This document shows, piece by piece, positions 55,211 through 64,000 of a stretch of DNA of 64,000 nt. The stretch is taken from positions 56,441-120,440 of the forward strand of contig NZ_JAHKPM010000063.1 in assembly GCF_018860525.1 (NCBI RefSeq), read 5' to 3'. Origin of the DNA: Vibrio hepatarius. GTDB taxonomy: Bacteria; Pseudomonadota; Gammaproteobacteria; Enterobacterales; Vibrionaceae. Both the position numbers and the translations under genes were made by a program. The notes beneath the pieces are model-generated. The model was given only the letters and a program-made list of their open reading frames with translations. It was not told the DNA's origin and ran no database searches. Numbering within the stretch: the first letter of the stretch is position 1; every line of letters begins with the position of its first letter.

Positions 55211-55594
55211 TTAACCTAAAAACATTGGGGCTTTAGTCACCGCAATTTTACCCGCCATAGCCAACCAACCTAAAGCACCAAAGAAAGCAAAAGTACGCAG
55301 CAATTTATTTTTACCCAACTTTAATGCAAAGAACCCAAGTGCTATATAAGCAAGCACACAAGTAATTTTTTCACTTAACCAAGGCGCAGCTGAGGTAAAT
55401 GGAATAAAACCTGTAATGTAAATAAGCCCAATGCCTGACAGTAACAAACAGGTATCATTGATATGTGGGAAGACTTTGAGGAATTTTTTTTCCAAAAGAC
55501 CTGAGTTTGCCATCATCAGAGCATAACGTAGCGATAGCAAAGTCGCGCTTATGACGACTGTCATTAAATGAAAATGCTTTATACCTTCGTACAT
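55211..55594 (-). CDS. sirB2: SirB2 family membrane protein
   Basis: 127 aa with four hydrophobic helices (VVISATLLSLRYALMM, TCLLLSGIGLIYITGFI, ITCVLAYIALGFFALKL, FAFFGALGWLAMAG). Family of unknown function, conserved between prmC and sirB1. I chose the ATG at 55594 (MYEGIKHF), preceded by AGGAAGA and 2 bp after the prmC stop, over a start seven codons upstream. Confidence 0.88.
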   Translation of the reverse strand: MYEGIKHFHLMTVVISATLLSLRYALMMANSGLLEKKFLKVFPHINDTCLLLSGIGLIYITGFIPFTSAAPWLSEKITCVLAYIALGFFALKLGKNKLLRTFAFFGALGWLAMAGKIAVTKAPMFLG

Positions 55595-55596
55595 AA

Positions 55597-56466
55597 TTAT
55601 TTCTCTTCCTGACATGGCGAAAACTGACCAATTGTTACTCTGTCATTCTCACCATAATCTTTGTAAGTGGTAATACTCTGGTAACCCAAAGCACTCAAAA
55701 TATTTCTAACCGAGGATCCTTGATCGTATCCGTGTTCAAACATTAACCAAGCATCTGGCAGTAAAAATCGTAGTGCCTGCTCAGAAATATGCTTAATATC
55801 AGCTAGTCCATTATCTTCTGCAACTAAAGCACTTAAAGGCTCAAACCTCACATCCCCTTGAGCTAAATGAGGATCTTGCTTTTCTATGTAAGGGGGGTTA
55901 GACACAATCAGCGCAAACTGACCCTCATCTTCCAGAGGAGCAAACCAATCACCAGAGAGGAAAGTCGTATTCTCAATTCCGAGCTTCAATGCGTTAGACT
56001 CAGCTAATGTTCTCGCTTCCTCTTTCACATCAATCCCCCAAACTTTACGTTGTGGAAGCTCAGAGGCAATGGCCAAAGCAATCGCACCTGTACCAGTACC
56101 TAGATCCAGAATATCACCCCGTATCTGAGGAGCTTTTTCTAATGCAATTTCCACCAAACGCTCAGTATCTGAACGAGGAATAAGTGTACTTGGTGCAACT
56201 TGAAGCGGCAATGACCAAAACTCTCGCTCACCCACAATGTAGGCAATTGGTTCTCCCTGCAAACGGCGCTGTAAAATGACTTCAAACACCTCAGTATCTT
56301 CCACCGACAACATTCTTTCGGGCCATGTCAAAAGGAAAGACCTTTGCTTATCAAGTACATAACAAAGCAACACGGATGCATCGAGAGAGGCTGAATCACT
56401 ACCACTTTTTTTTAGTCTTTCAACTGCAAATGCTAGCGTTTCTTCTACAGTGGACGGTACATTCAT
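55597..56466 (-). CDS. prmC: release factor N5-glutamine methyltransferase
   Basis: 289 aa SAM-dependent enzyme that methylates the GGQ glutamine of release factors. Seen: LDLGTGTGAIALAIA (SAM motif I) and VSNPPYIEK (NPPY catalytic motif), plus the N-terminal helical substrate domain. Encoded 3 bp after prfA, its main substrate. Confidence 0.96.
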   Translation of the reverse strand: MNVPSTVEETLAFAVERLKKSGSDSASLDASVLLCYVLDKQRSFLLTWPERMLSVEDTEVFEVILQRRLQGEPIAYIVGEREFWSLPLQVAPSTLIPRSDTERLVEIALEKAPQIRGDILDLGTGTGAIALAIASELPQRKVWGIDVKEEARTLAESNALKLGIENTTFLSGDWFAPLEDEGQFALIVSNPPYIEKQDPHLAQGDVRFEPLSALVAEDNGLADIKHISEQALRFLLPDAWLMFEHGYDQGSSVRNILSALGYQSITTYKDYGENDRVTIGQFSPCQEEK

Positions 56467-56469
56467 GGA

Positions 56470-57558
56470 TCAATTATTCTCGGCGAGTGCCGCAAGCTGA
56501 TCCGCTTGATGCTCCTGGATAACAGGGTCAATCAAACTAACAAGCTCACCTTCCATAACATCATTCAAGCGGTAAATTGTAAGATTGATCCTATGATCAG
56601 AGACCCGCCCTTGAGGGTAATTGTATGTCCGGATACGATCACTACGATCTCCCGAACCAAGTAAATTCCGACGAGTGTCTGATTCTTTAGCCGCACGTCT
56701 AGCTTCTTCAGCCTGACTAATACGAGCTGCAAGTACCGACATTGCTTTTGCTTTATTCTTATGCTGTGAACGCTCGTCCTGACACTCCACTACCGTACCT
56801 GTCGGTAAGTGAGTGATACGAATAGCAGAATCTGTTGTGTTAACGTGCTGACCACCCGCACCCGACGATCGGAAAGTATCTATCTTTAGGTCTGTCGCTT
56901 TAATCTCTGGAATTTCAGCTTCTGGAATCTCCGGCATAATGGCTACCGTGCATGCTGATGTATGTACACGACCCTGAGACTCTGTCGCGGGTACTCGTTG
57001 TACACGATGGCCACCAGATTCAAACTTTAAGATACCATATACTCCATCACCATTGACCTTGGCAATCATCTCCTTGTATCCGCCATGCTCAGATTCATTT
57101 GAGGACATAACCTCAATACGCCAGCCTTTTTTCTCGGCAAACTTGCTGTACATACGGAACAAATCTCCAGCAAAGATACCCGCCTCATCACCACCAGCAC
57201 CAGCTCGAATTTCTAGGAAACAATTACGATCATCGTTGGGATCTTTGGGGATTAACAGAATTTGCAGCTCATCATTTAAGCGCTCAATACTTTCCTGAGC
57301 ATCTTTTATTTCTTCATGCGCCATTTCGCGCATCTCTTCATCATCTTCCTTTGCCAATTCTTCAGCGGCTTTCAAATCTTCTTGAGCTTGTTGAAAAGCT
57401 TGAAAACACTTAGTCACTTCCTCTAATTGTGAGTACTCTTTGGATAAAGCACGGAATTTATCTTGGTCACCAATTACATCTGGCTCGCCAAGCAAATGTT
57501 GAACTTCTTCATACCGCTCAACGAGTGTTTCTAGCTTAGTTAGAATAGAGGCTTTCAT
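56470..57558 (-). CDS. prfA: peptide chain release factor 1
   Basis: 362 aa. Seen: the codon-recognition region with the PxT context (PATESQGRVHTSAC), and RSSGAGGQHVNTTDSAIR with the GGQ loop that triggers peptidyl-tRNA hydrolysis at UAA/UAG. Second gene of the hemA operon, 56 bp after hemA. Confidence 0.97.
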   Translation of the reverse strand: MKASILTKLETLVERYEEVQHLLGEPDVIGDQDKFRALSKEYSQLEEVTKCFQAFQQAQEDLKAAEELAKEDDEEMREMAHEEIKDAQESIERLNDELQILLIPKDPNDDRNCFLEIRAGAGGDEAGIFAGDLFRMYSKFAEKKGWRIEVMSSNESEHGGYKEMIAKVNGDGVYGILKFESGGHRVQRVPATESQGRVHTSACTVAIMPEIPEAEIPEIKATDLKIDTFRSSGAGGQHVNTTDSAIRITHLPTGTVVECQDERSQHKNKAKAMSVLAARISQAEEARRAAKESDTRRNLLGSGDRSDRIRTYNYPQGRVSDHRINLTIYRLNDVMEGELVSLIDPVIQEHQADQLAALAENN

Positions 57559-57614
57559 AGTTTTCTTAACTCAGGGTTCTATTAAATTGGCTGGCGAAAA
57601 CCAACCAAGGATAT

Positions 57615-58871
57615 TTAAGAGTCTTCAAGACCCAAACTTTGTCTTAAAATGGCAAGCTTCGCCGGCTCACCTTGCTCAGCAGCACTTTGCAGAGCTCGTG
57701 TTGGGGCATGGATTAACTTGTTAGTCAATTTATTACTTAGCTCAAGCAGAACTTTCTCAGGCTCTGCACCAGTCGCCAATGAATGCAAGCTTTTGCTCAG
57801 CAGATCTTCACGAATATCGTTGGCAGCATTGCGATAATCTCGAATACTATCCACTGCCTGTAATGAGCGCAACCACGACATAAATGTTGCGCTTTCTTCA
57901 CTCACTATAGCTTCAGCTTGAATAGCTTCTACTTTACGCTGCTCCATATTATTTTCGACAATCGACTGCAAGTCATCCACGGAATATAAGTAAGCATCAT
58001 CCAACTCCGCGACCTGCGACTCAATATCGCGTGGAACGGCTATATCTACCAATAACATGGGTTGATGCCGACGAGCCTTTAACGCTGTTTCAACCATGCC
58101 TTTTCCAATAATAGGTAAAGGGCTGGCGGTGGAGCTTATCACAATATCAGCGCGAGCAAGATGGTTAGGTATATCCGGTAAACCGATCACTTGTGCTCCA
58201 AACTGCTCAGCCAAAGGTTGAGCTCGCTCGAAAGTTCTGTTGGCGACGATCATATCACAGCAACCATTACTGGCTAGATGCTTAGCCACCAACTCTATCG
58301 TTTCACCAGCACCGACCAAAAGGACTGTCGATTCTCGAAGTGATTCAAATATATGCTTGGCAAGCGTACAAGCTGCATAAGCAACCGACACCGCATTTCC
58401 ACCAATATCTGTTTCTGTACGAACACGTTTCGCAACAGAGAATACTTTCTGAAACAGTTTATCCATCGCGGTATCAACAGACTTATGTTGACGTGAGTCC
58501 GAGTAAGCTTGCTTCACTTGTCCCAAAATTTGAGGCTCTCCAAGAACAAGAGAGTCCAATCCGCATGATACTCGCATCAAATGACGAATAGCAGCCTGCT
58601 CTTCGTAAAGATATAAACTGGGTTTTATATCTTCTGGACTTAACTGATGAAATTGTGCTAGCCAATCTATAACTTTACTTTTTCCTAGCGTTTTAACATC
58701 GCAGTATATCTCAGTTCGGTTACAAGTAGAGATGATAACACTACCGTTCACATAGGGATTGTCACCTAATTGCTTAAGTGCTTGTGGTAATTTATCCGGC
58801 CCAAATGCGACTTTCTCACGTAAATCAACGGAAGCCGTATTGTGGTTAATACCGATAGCAAGCAATGACAT
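57615..58871 (-). CDS. hemA: glutamyl-tRNA reductase
   Basis: 418 aa, first committed step of C5-pathway tetrapyrrole synthesis: reduces Glu-tRNA to glutamate-1-semialdehyde. Catalytic C50 in ISTCNRTEIY; GEPQILGQVKQAY and LLVGAGETIELVAKHL (NADPH site) are typical. First gene of the operon that runs through kdsA, divergent from lolB. Confidence 0.97.
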   Translation of the reverse strand: MSLLAIGINHNTASVDLREKVAFGPDKLPQALKQLGDNPYVNGSVIISTCNRTEIYCDVKTLGKSKVIDWLAQFHQLSPEDIKPSLYLYEEQAAIRHLMRVSCGLDSLVLGEPQILGQVKQAYSDSRQHKSVDTAMDKLFQKVFSVAKRVRTETDIGGNAVSVAYAACTLAKHIFESLRESTVLLVGAGETIELVAKHLASNGCCDMIVANRTFERAQPLAEQFGAQVIGLPDIPNHLARADIVISSTASPLPIIGKGMVETALKARRHQPMLLVDIAVPRDIESQVAELDDAYLYSVDDLQSIVENNMEQRKVEAIQAEAIVSEESATFMSWLRSLQAVDSIRDYRNAANDIREDLLSKSLHSLATGAEPEKVLLELSNKLTNKLIHAPTRALQSAAEQGEPAKLAILRQSLGLEDS

Positions 58872-58984
58872 GTAATCGAGGTTCTCTGAATCAGCGAATA
58901 AGCAAACAAAGACAGAATTTTACTTTATGCCCCACTTTAATTAAAGGACATTAAGGATATGTTTTCATGACTTCGTGATTTCAA

Positions 58985-58993
58985 TGGTATAGT
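58985..58993 (+). promoter_or_regulatory. candidate extended -10 promoter for lolB
   Basis: TGGTATAGT fits the extended -10 pattern TGnTATAAT and lies about 40 bp before the lolB ATG in the 162-bp lolB/hemA divergent gap. No strong -35 is seen, as is common for extended -10 promoters. Confidence 0.45.
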
Positions 58994-59033
58994 GTGGCCA
59001 ATAATAGTGACTCAATCGGATAAACATTAAACA

Positions 59034-59651
59034 ATGACGGTCCATTCTCGTCTCTTCCTTACTTTTGTACTCAGCGGTTTATTTCTCTCAGGGTGTGCCT
59101 CCATTGACCCTAGTACCACCAATGTCGAATGGCAAACACAACAACAAAGATTGGCTTCTATAGATGATTACAAAGCTAATGGAAAACTGGGCTATATTTC
59201 CCCTCAGCAGCGACAATCACTAAACTTTCAATGGAAACATAGTTCTACATTCAAGCAACTAAGACTGACTACGTTTCTTGGTCAAACTGCACTAAACTTA
59301 AAAATAACCCCAGATGGTTCATCTATTGAAACCTATCAAGATGAAACATTCACCTCCAGTGATGCCCAATCGCTAATTTATCGCCTTACCGGACTCAATT
59401 TACCTATTGAACAACTCAACAATTGGCTCCTTGGTAGTCCGAAAGGCGCTGATAATTATCAGCTCAATAGTACGAATACATTGGCTTCGTTGACGAAACA
59501 AGTACAAGGTAAGCTATGGCAGCTCGAATATCTAAGTTATCAAGATATTCAATATCAAAACCACACCATTCCCCTCCCACACAAACTCAAGCTAACGCAA
59601 GGGGATATTTCAATCAATATAATTACCTCTAACTGGAATATTGAACAATGA
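59034..59651 (+). CDS. lolB: outer-membrane lipoprotein LolB
   Basis: 205 aa. Signal peptide ending in lipobox LSGC (mature Cys at ~21). LolB receives lipoproteins from periplasmic LolA and inserts them in the outer membrane. Seen: YKANGKLGYISPQQRQS and LTGLNLPIEQLNNWLLGSP, typical positions for the family. It overlaps ispE by 4 bp. Confidence 0.94.
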   Translation: MTVHSRLFLTFVLSGLFLSGCASIDPSTTNVEWQTQQQRLASIDDYKANGKLGYISPQQRQSLNFQWKHSSTFKQLRLTTFLGQTALNLKITPDGSSIETYQDETFTSSDAQSLIYRLTGLNLPIEQLNNWLLGSPKGADNYQLNSTNTLASLTKQVQGKLWQLEYLSYQDIQYQNHTIPLPHKLKLTQGDISINIITSNWNIEQ

Positions 59652-60517
59652 TCGGTGAAACAACCCATTGGCCATCGCCCGCAAAACTCAATCTATTCTT
59701 ATACATTACGGGGCAAAGAGATAATGGCTACCATAACCTGCAAACACTCTTTCAGTTTCTAGATTATGGTGATGATTTAACTATCATGGCTAACCGAACT
59801 GGCGAGATTACCATTGAACCTGAACTATCCGGTCTTCCCATTAAAGAGAACCTAATTTACCGGGCCGCTGTGACTCTAAAAGTAAAGTCAGGGTGTAAGT
59901 TCGGTGCTAATATTCAATTGAACAAGCGATTACCTATCGGCGGCGGGATTGGCGGTGGCTCCTCTAATGCTGCAACCACTCTCGTTGCCCTAAACCACCT
60001 TTGGCAAGTTAATCTCTCTGAACATGAGCTAGCAGAAATTGGTTTAACACTTGGTGCTGACGTCCCCGTATTTACACAAGGCTTCGCCGCCTTTGCCGAG
60101 GGAGTTGGTGAACAATTAACCAAAGCACACCCTGAAGAAAAATATTATTTGGTTGTAAGACCTGGAGTATCCATCGCCACAGCCGATATTTTTTCTCACC
60201 CACTATTGTGTAGAAATTCTCCAAAGCGTGATCTAACCTTACTTCTTGGCAGTGAATACGAAAACGATTGCGAAAAAGTTGTTCGAATGCTGTATCCAGA
60301 GGTTGATAAGCAACTTTCTTGGCTGTTACAATATGCACCGTCAAGACTGACAGGGACCGGATCCTGCGTTTTTGCTGAGTTTTCAAGCCAAAATGAGGCC
60401 AATAAGGTCCTTGATTTATTGCCTGACAATGTCTCCGCTTTCGTAGCAAGAGGAAAAAACATTTCGCCTCTGTATGAGACACTTGCTAAGTATCACTTAG
60501 CTCACAATATAATCTAA
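59648..60517 (+). CDS. ispE: 4-diphosphocytidyl-2-C-methyl-D-erythritol kinase
   Basis: 289 aa GHMP-family kinase of the MEP isoprenoid pathway. Seen: PSPAKLNLFLYITGQRDNGYH and the ATP loop LPIGGGIGGGSSNAAT; MTGTGSCVF-like LTGTGSCVFAEF near the C-terminus. Translationally coupled to lolB and followed 29 bp later by prs. Confidence 0.96.
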   Translation: MIGETTHWPSPAKLNLFLYITGQRDNGYHNLQTLFQFLDYGDDLTIMANRTGEITIEPELSGLPIKENLIYRAAVTLKVKSGCKFGANIQLNKRLPIGGGIGGGSSNAATTLVALNHLWQVNLSEHELAEIGLTLGADVPVFTQGFAAFAEGVGEQLTKAHPEEKYYLVVRPGVSIATADIFSHPLLCRNSPKRDLTLLLGSEYENDCEKVVRMLYPEVDKQLSWLLQYAPSRLTGTGSCVFAEFSSQNEANKVLDLLPDNVSAFVARGKNISPLYETLAKYHLAHNII

Positions 60518-60546
60518 ATACTGGACGCAACCCTGAGGTTTCCACC

Positions 60547-61491
60547 GTGCCTGATATGAAGCTATTTGCTGGTAACGCTACACCTGAACTAGCCCAACGT
60601 ATTGCTGATCGTCTATACATCTCCCTTGGTGATGCAACTGTTTCTCGTTTTTCGGATGGTGAAGTCGCCGTTCAAGTTAACGAAAACGTTCGTGGTAGTG
60701 ATGTGTTCATCATCCAATCTACCTGCGCACCAACCAATGATAACCTAATGGAATTGGTCGTGATGATTGACGCAATGCGCCGCGCTTCTGCGGGCCGTAT
60801 TACCGCCGTCATTCCTTATTTTGGCTATGCCCGCCAAGATCGTCGAGTCCGTTCTGCCCGTGTTCCAATTACAGCTAAAGTCGTTGCTGACTTCTTATCG
60901 AATGTTGGCGTGGACCGCGTTCTAACCATTGATTTACATGCAGAACAAATTCAGGGCTTCTTTGATGTACCTGTAGATAACATCTTTGGTACACCAGTAT
61001 TACTTGATGATATGGAGACAAGGGGGCTTGAAAACCCAGTTGTCGTTTCTCCGGATTTAGGTGGTGTCGTCAGAGCACGTGCAACGGCTAAAGCGCTTGG
61101 TGACATTGATATCGCCATTGTCGACAAACGCCGCCCTCGAGCTAACGTATCTGAAGTAATGAACTTAATTGGTGACGTAGAAAACCGAGATTGTGTCATC
61201 GTTGATGACATGATTGATACCGGAGGTACCTTGTGTAAAGCAGCAGAAGCGTTAAAAGAGCGTGGAGCAAAACGTGTTTTTGCCTATGCGACTCACGCTG
61301 TTTTCTCTGGTAACGCCCATCAGAACATTAAAAATTCAGTACTTGATCAAATAATAGTAACGGATTCAATCACTCTAACTAAAGAGATGCAATCAACAGG
61401 TAAGGTTACAACATTGAGCTTATCACGTATGCTTGCAGAAGCAATTCGCCGTATCAGTAATGAAGAATCGATCTCTGCGATGTTTAATTAA
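60547..61491 (+). CDS. prs: ribose-phosphate pyrophosphokinase
   Basis: 314 aa. Makes PRPP from ribose 5-phosphate and ATP. Seen: KLFAGNATPELAQRIADRL, DGEVAVQVNENVRG, YARQDRR, and the PRPP motif CVIVDDMIDTGGTL. The start is GTG at 60547, which gives the family's usual MPDMKLFAG N-terminus and follows TGAGG. A terminator follows. Confidence 0.97.
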   Translation: MPDMKLFAGNATPELAQRIADRLYISLGDATVSRFSDGEVAVQVNENVRGSDVFIIQSTCAPTNDNLMELVVMIDAMRRASAGRITAVIPYFGYARQDRRVRSARVPITAKVVADFLSNVGVDRVLTIDLHAEQIQGFFDVPVDNIFGTPVLLDDMETRGLENPVVVSPDLGGVVRARATAKALGDIDIAIVDKRRPRANVSEVMNLIGDVENRDCVIVDDMIDTGGTLCKAAEALKERGAKRVFAYATHAVFSGNAHQNIKNSVLDQIIVTDSITLTKEMQSTGKVTTLSLSRMLAEAIRRISNEESISAMFN

Positions 61492-61520
61492 GCTGAAAAA
61501 TGTCTGGCAGATCCAATTTC

Positions 61521-61550
61521 AAAAGCACCCCTTTTTAGGGGTGCTTTTTT
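61521..61550 (+). terminator. terminator after prs
   Basis: AAAAGCACCCC / GGGGTGCTTTT with a short T/A loop and a run of six Ts, 30 bp past the prs stop. It separates lolB-ispE-prs from pth-ychF. Confidence 0.92.
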
Positions 61551-61639
61551 CTGGCTGGGCAACAAATGTATACCTCGCCCATAATAATACTTCTGTGTTA
61601 TCATATCGCGCTTTTGAGATACCAACTGAGATTTTTACT

Positions 61640-62230
61640 TTGAGCCATTCAATCAAACTTCTCGTCGGACTGGCGAATCCAGGCCCTGAGTACTCTAAAA
61701 CTCGTCATAATGCTGGAGCTTGGGTCATCGAAGACCTTGCTCGCGTTCATAACATTTCACTCAAAAATGAGCCTAAGTTTTTTGGTATAACAGGACGCAT
61801 CGTCATCTATGGACAAGATCTTCGCTTGCTTATCCCAACGACTTTTATGAACTTATCAGGTAAATCTATTGCCACTTTGGCAAAGTTTTACCAAATAAAG
61901 CCTGAAGAAATCATGGTAGCACACGATGAGCTGGATTTACCTCCAGGTATCGCTAAGTTTAAAAAAGGTGGAGGTCATGGTGGACATAATGGCCTGCGAG
62001 ACACCATAAGTAAGCTTAGTAATTGCAAAGATTTTTATCGTCTCAGGATTGGCATAGGCCATCCTGGACACAAGGATAAAGTAGCGGGTTTTGTACTTGG
62101 CAAAGCACCTGTTAAGGAGCAAGAGCTCCTTGATGCAGCCACTGACGAAGCTGTGCGCTGTTTGGATATCCTTTTAAAGGATGGCTTAGCTAAAGCACAA
62201 AACCGTCTACACACGTTCAAAGCAGAATAA
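61640..62230 (+). CDS. pth: peptidyl-tRNA hydrolase
   Basis: 196 aa. Recycles peptidyl-tRNA. Seen: KLLVGLANPGPEYSKTRHNAGAW with active-site N13 and H23, and MVAHDELDLPPGIAKFKKGGGHGGHNGL. No ATG gives a full-length protein: a TTG at 61640 yields the family N-terminus (M-S-H-S-I-K-L-L), with TGAG about 10 nt upstream, so I take TTG as start. The longer open frame from 61433 would overlap prs and read through the terminator. Confidence 0.93.
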   Translation: MSHSIKLLVGLANPGPEYSKTRHNAGAWVIEDLARVHNISLKNEPKFFGITGRIVIYGQDLRLLIPTTFMNLSGKSIATLAKFYQIKPEEIMVAHDELDLPPGIAKFKKGGGHGGHNGLRDTISKLSNCKDFYRLRIGIGHPGHKDKVAGFVLGKAPVKEQELLDAATDEAVRCLDILLKDGLAKAQNRLHTFKAE

Positions 62231-62242
62231 GGTTATATCATC

Positions 62243-63334
62243 ATGGGTTTTAAATGTGGCATCGTAGGTTTACCAAACGTCGGTAAGTCGACTCTGTTTA
62301 ACGCACTAACTAAAGCTGGAATCGAAGCAGCTAACTTTCCATTCTGTACAATCGAACCAAATACTGGTGTCGTTCCTGTACCTGACTTACGCCTTGACGC
62401 TCTAGCGAAAATAGTTAATCCACAGAAAATCATACCAACCACAATGGAATTTGTGGATATCGCAGGTTTAGTGGCAGGCGCCTCCAAAGGAGAAGGATTA
62501 GGTAATAAATTCCTTGCCAACATCCGTGAAACCGATGCAATAGGCCACGTAGTACGTTGTTTTGAAAATGAAAATATTGTTCATGTCGCTGGTAAAGTAT
62601 CACCGATTGAAGATATTGAAGTCATCAACCTTGAGTTAGCAATGGCTGATTTAGACTCATGTGAACGTGCAATTCAGCGTAACGCCAAGAAGGCAAAAGG
62701 TGGTGATAAAGACGCAAAATTTGAATTAATCGTACTAGAAAAACTTCTACCAATCCTTACTGAAGGTGGCATGGCTCGTACAGTAGGGCTATCAAAAGAA
62801 GAACTCACCGCGATAGGCTACCTTAACTTTTTAACGCTGAAACCAACCATGTACATTGCCAATGTCAATGAGGATGGATTTGAAGACAACCCATACCTTG
62901 ATGCAGTACGTGAATTTGCTGCCAAAGAAAATAATGTTGTTGTACCTGTTTGTGCGTCAATTGAATCTGAGCTATCAGAACTTGAAGATGAAGACAGAGA
63001 AGAGTTCCTTACCGATATGGGTATTGAGGAGCCAGGGTTAAACCGAGTGATTCGTTCAGGTTATGAACTTTTGACTCTGCATACTTACTTTACTGCTGGC
63101 GTGAAAGAAGTACGAGCATGGACCATTCCAGTCGGCTCAACTGCGCCACAAGCTGCAGGTAAAATCCATACTGACTTTGAAAAAGGATTTATCCGAGCAG
63201 AAGTCGTCGGTTACGATGATTTTATCCAATACCAAGGCGAAAGTGGTGCAAAAGACGCGGGTAAATGGCGTTTGGAAGGAAAAGATTACATCGTTAAAGA
63301 TGGCGATGTTGTGCATTTTCGCTTTAACGTGTAA
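62243..63334 (+). CDS. ychF: redox-regulated ATPase YchF (Obg-like)
   Basis: 363 aa. Seen: GIVGLPNVGKSTLFNAL (P-loop), DIAGLVAGASKGEGLGNKFLANIRE (G3 region) and a C-terminal TGS/ubiquitin-like domain. It hydrolyses ATP rather than GTP and is linked to ribosome and oxidative-stress control. It lies 12 bp after pth, the conserved pair. Confidence 0.96.
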   Translation: MGFKCGIVGLPNVGKSTLFNALTKAGIEAANFPFCTIEPNTGVVPVPDLRLDALAKIVNPQKIIPTTMEFVDIAGLVAGASKGEGLGNKFLANIRETDAIGHVVRCFENENIVHVAGKVSPIEDIEVINLELAMADLDSCERAIQRNAKKAKGGDKDAKFELIVLEKLLPILTEGGMARTVGLSKEELTAIGYLNFLTLKPTMYIANVNEDGFEDNPYLDAVREFAAKENNVVVPVCASIESELSELEDEDREEFLTDMGIEEPGLNRVIRSGYELLTLHTYFTAGVKEVRAWTIPVGSTAPQAAGKIHTDFEKGFIRAEVVGYDDFIQYQGESGAKDAGKWRLEGKDYIVKDGDVVHFRFNV

Positions 63335-63358
63335 TTTTAACGCAAGTTATTGACAAGA

Positions 63359-63388
63359 AAAGCCAGCAGCCATGCTGGCTTTATTTTT
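63359..63388 (+). terminator. terminator after ychF
   Basis: AAAGCCAGCA / TGCTGGCTTT with a 4-nt loop and following T-rich run, 25 bp past the ychF stop. Confidence 0.88.
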
Positions 63389-63519
63389 CACTTGAGTAAT
63401 CAAAGAAATAAACTTGGGAAATGTTCTTCATTTCACCATCACTTTTTACTCATTAACACGCCTCTTTGTTTAAAAAGAAACCGAACAGTTGATTTCACGG
63501 CATTTATTCAAAAAAATTG

Positions 63520-63548
63520 TTGACGATTTTGCTTCAACTTCGCATAAT
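63520..63548 (+). promoter_or_regulatory. sigma70 promoter of the tRNA array
   Basis: TTGACG, 17-bp spacer, CATAAT, then a GC-rich discriminator GCGCGCCG. This layout is typical of stringently controlled stable-RNA promoters. It starts about 50 bp upstream of the first tRNA. Confidence 0.8.
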
Positions 63549-63598
63549 GCGCGCCGTTCCCAACAATAAACTAAGTTATTGTAGAGAACAAATGATAT

Positions 63599-63675
63599 GG
63601 CTACGTAGCTCAGCTGGTTAGAGCACATCACTCATAATGATGGGGTCACAGGTTCGAATCCCGTCGTAGCCACCA
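63599..63675 (+). tRNA. tRNA-Met (CAT)
   Basis: 77 nt with encoded CCA. Acceptor GGCTACG pairs with CGTAGCC; anticodon loop centre CAT; T-loop GTTCGAATC. Elongator-type, first of the array, as in the E. coli metT operon. Confidence 0.96.
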
Positions 63676-63712
63676 TTCCTAACGACTTTTACTAAAGTTA
63701 TTAGGAATAGAT

Positions 63713-63797
63713 GCGGAAGTGGCGGAATTGGTAGACGCACCAGATTTAGGTTCTGGCGCCGCAAGGTGTGAGAGTTCAAGTCTCTCCTTCCGCACCA
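63713..63797 (+). tRNA. tRNA-Leu (TAG)
   Basis: 85 nt with CCA and a long variable arm. Acceptor GCGGAAG pairs with CTTCCGC; anticodon stem CCAGA/TCTGG with loop TTTAGGT, anticodon TAG. Confidence 0.95.
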
Positions 63798-63827
63798 TAA
63801 ATTGTTAACTGTTGCAGTTAACCCTGT

Positions 63828-63902
63828 AGGTCTATCGCCAAGTGGTAAGGCAGCGGCTTTTGATGCCGCCATTCCCTGGTTCGAATCCAGGTAGACCTGC
63901 CA
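63828..63902 (+). tRNA. tRNA-Gln (TTG)
   Basis: 75 nt with CCA. Acceptor AGGTCTA pairs with TAGACCT; anticodon stem GCGGC/GCCGC with loop TTTTGAT, anticodon TTG. Confidence 0.95.
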
Positions 63903-63981
63903 ATTATTTTAAAGTGCTAAGCCTTGGGAAAAAGGGCTTGTCACTACGAGTGGGAACGTTTATATTGTCTCGCTCACGAGT

Positions 63982-64000
63982 GGCTACGTAGCTCAGCTGG
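63982..64000 (+). tRNA. tRNA-Met, second copy, cut by the window end
   Basis: The final 19 bases repeat exactly the first 19 of the tRNA-Met at 63599, so a second tRNA-Met begins here and continues outside the window, as in the Met-Leu-Gln-...-Met order of the metT operon. Confidence 0.85.

Noticed and set aside
61433..61639. Longer Pth reading frame
   Set aside because: It would overlap prs and read through the prs terminator hairpin; the extra residues are unlike any Pth.
1..64000. CRISPR arrays, insertion sequences or prophage genes
   Set aside because: No regularly spaced repeats, transposase, integrase or phage structural motifs were recognised.

Overview
The window looks like a chromosome segment of a Vibrionaceae-type gammaproteobacterium. 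The last third carries housekeeping blocks in the order known from Vibrio and enterics: hemA-prfA-prmC-sirB2-sirB1-kdsA on the minus strand, lolB-ispE-prs-pth-ychF on the plus strand, a metT-like tRNA array (Met-Leu-Gln-Met), a perM/bepA/arsC/uraA neighbourhood and a Vibrio-type NutA 5'-nucleotidase. The first ~41 kb is accessory.

Region 1 (1-22.6 kb) is a siderophore locus of the yersiniabactin/piscibactin type. It holds the 3' part of an Irp2/HMWP2-like NRPS, a 3891-residue Irp1/HMWP1-like PKS-NRPS, the thiazolinyl imine reductase, the editing thioesterase, salicylate synthase and salicyl-AMP ligase. A bidirectional terminator separates these from two half-size ABC transporters resembling YbtP and YbtQ on the minus strand. 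Irp1 differs from HMWP1 in two ways: it has an extra Cy-A-PCP module with a cysteine-like A-domain code before the thioesterase, and the methyltransferase core expected between AT and KR is missing. The product is therefore probably not yersiniabactin itself. No TonB receptor, AraC-type activator or YbtX is in the window.

Region 2 (22.8-38.7 kb) is the most interesting part. A tight minus-strand operon encodes cofactor F420 biosynthesis (cofG, cofH, cofD, cofC, cofE), an F420:NADP oxidoreductase (npdG) and one luciferase-like (LLM) oxidoreductase. Next to it are a RutR-like TetR regulator, a LysR regulator and plus-strand genes for omega-amino acid aminotransferase, (methyl)malonate-semialdehyde dehydrogenase, beta-ureidopropionase, an NCS1 permease and dihydropyrimidinase. 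Together these give reductive uracil/thymine catabolism from dihydropyrimidine to acetyl-/propionyl-CoA, but the usual first enzyme (dihydropyrimidine dehydrogenase) is absent. My inference is that the LLM enzyme, fed with F420H2 by NpdG, does that first reduction. A RutR-like operator lies upstream of cofG.

Region 3 (38.9-41.6 kb) is a small module: an Lrp/AsnC regulator divergent from a diaminopropionate-ammonia-lyase-like PLP enzyme and a peptide-deformylase-like protein with a degenerate motif 2, followed by a gene-free gap. Region 4 (41.6-64 kb) is mostly core: a chemoreceptor, the perM to uraA block, ybaK, nutA, then the two divergent housekeeping operons and the tRNA array, whose fourth tRNA is cut by the window end.
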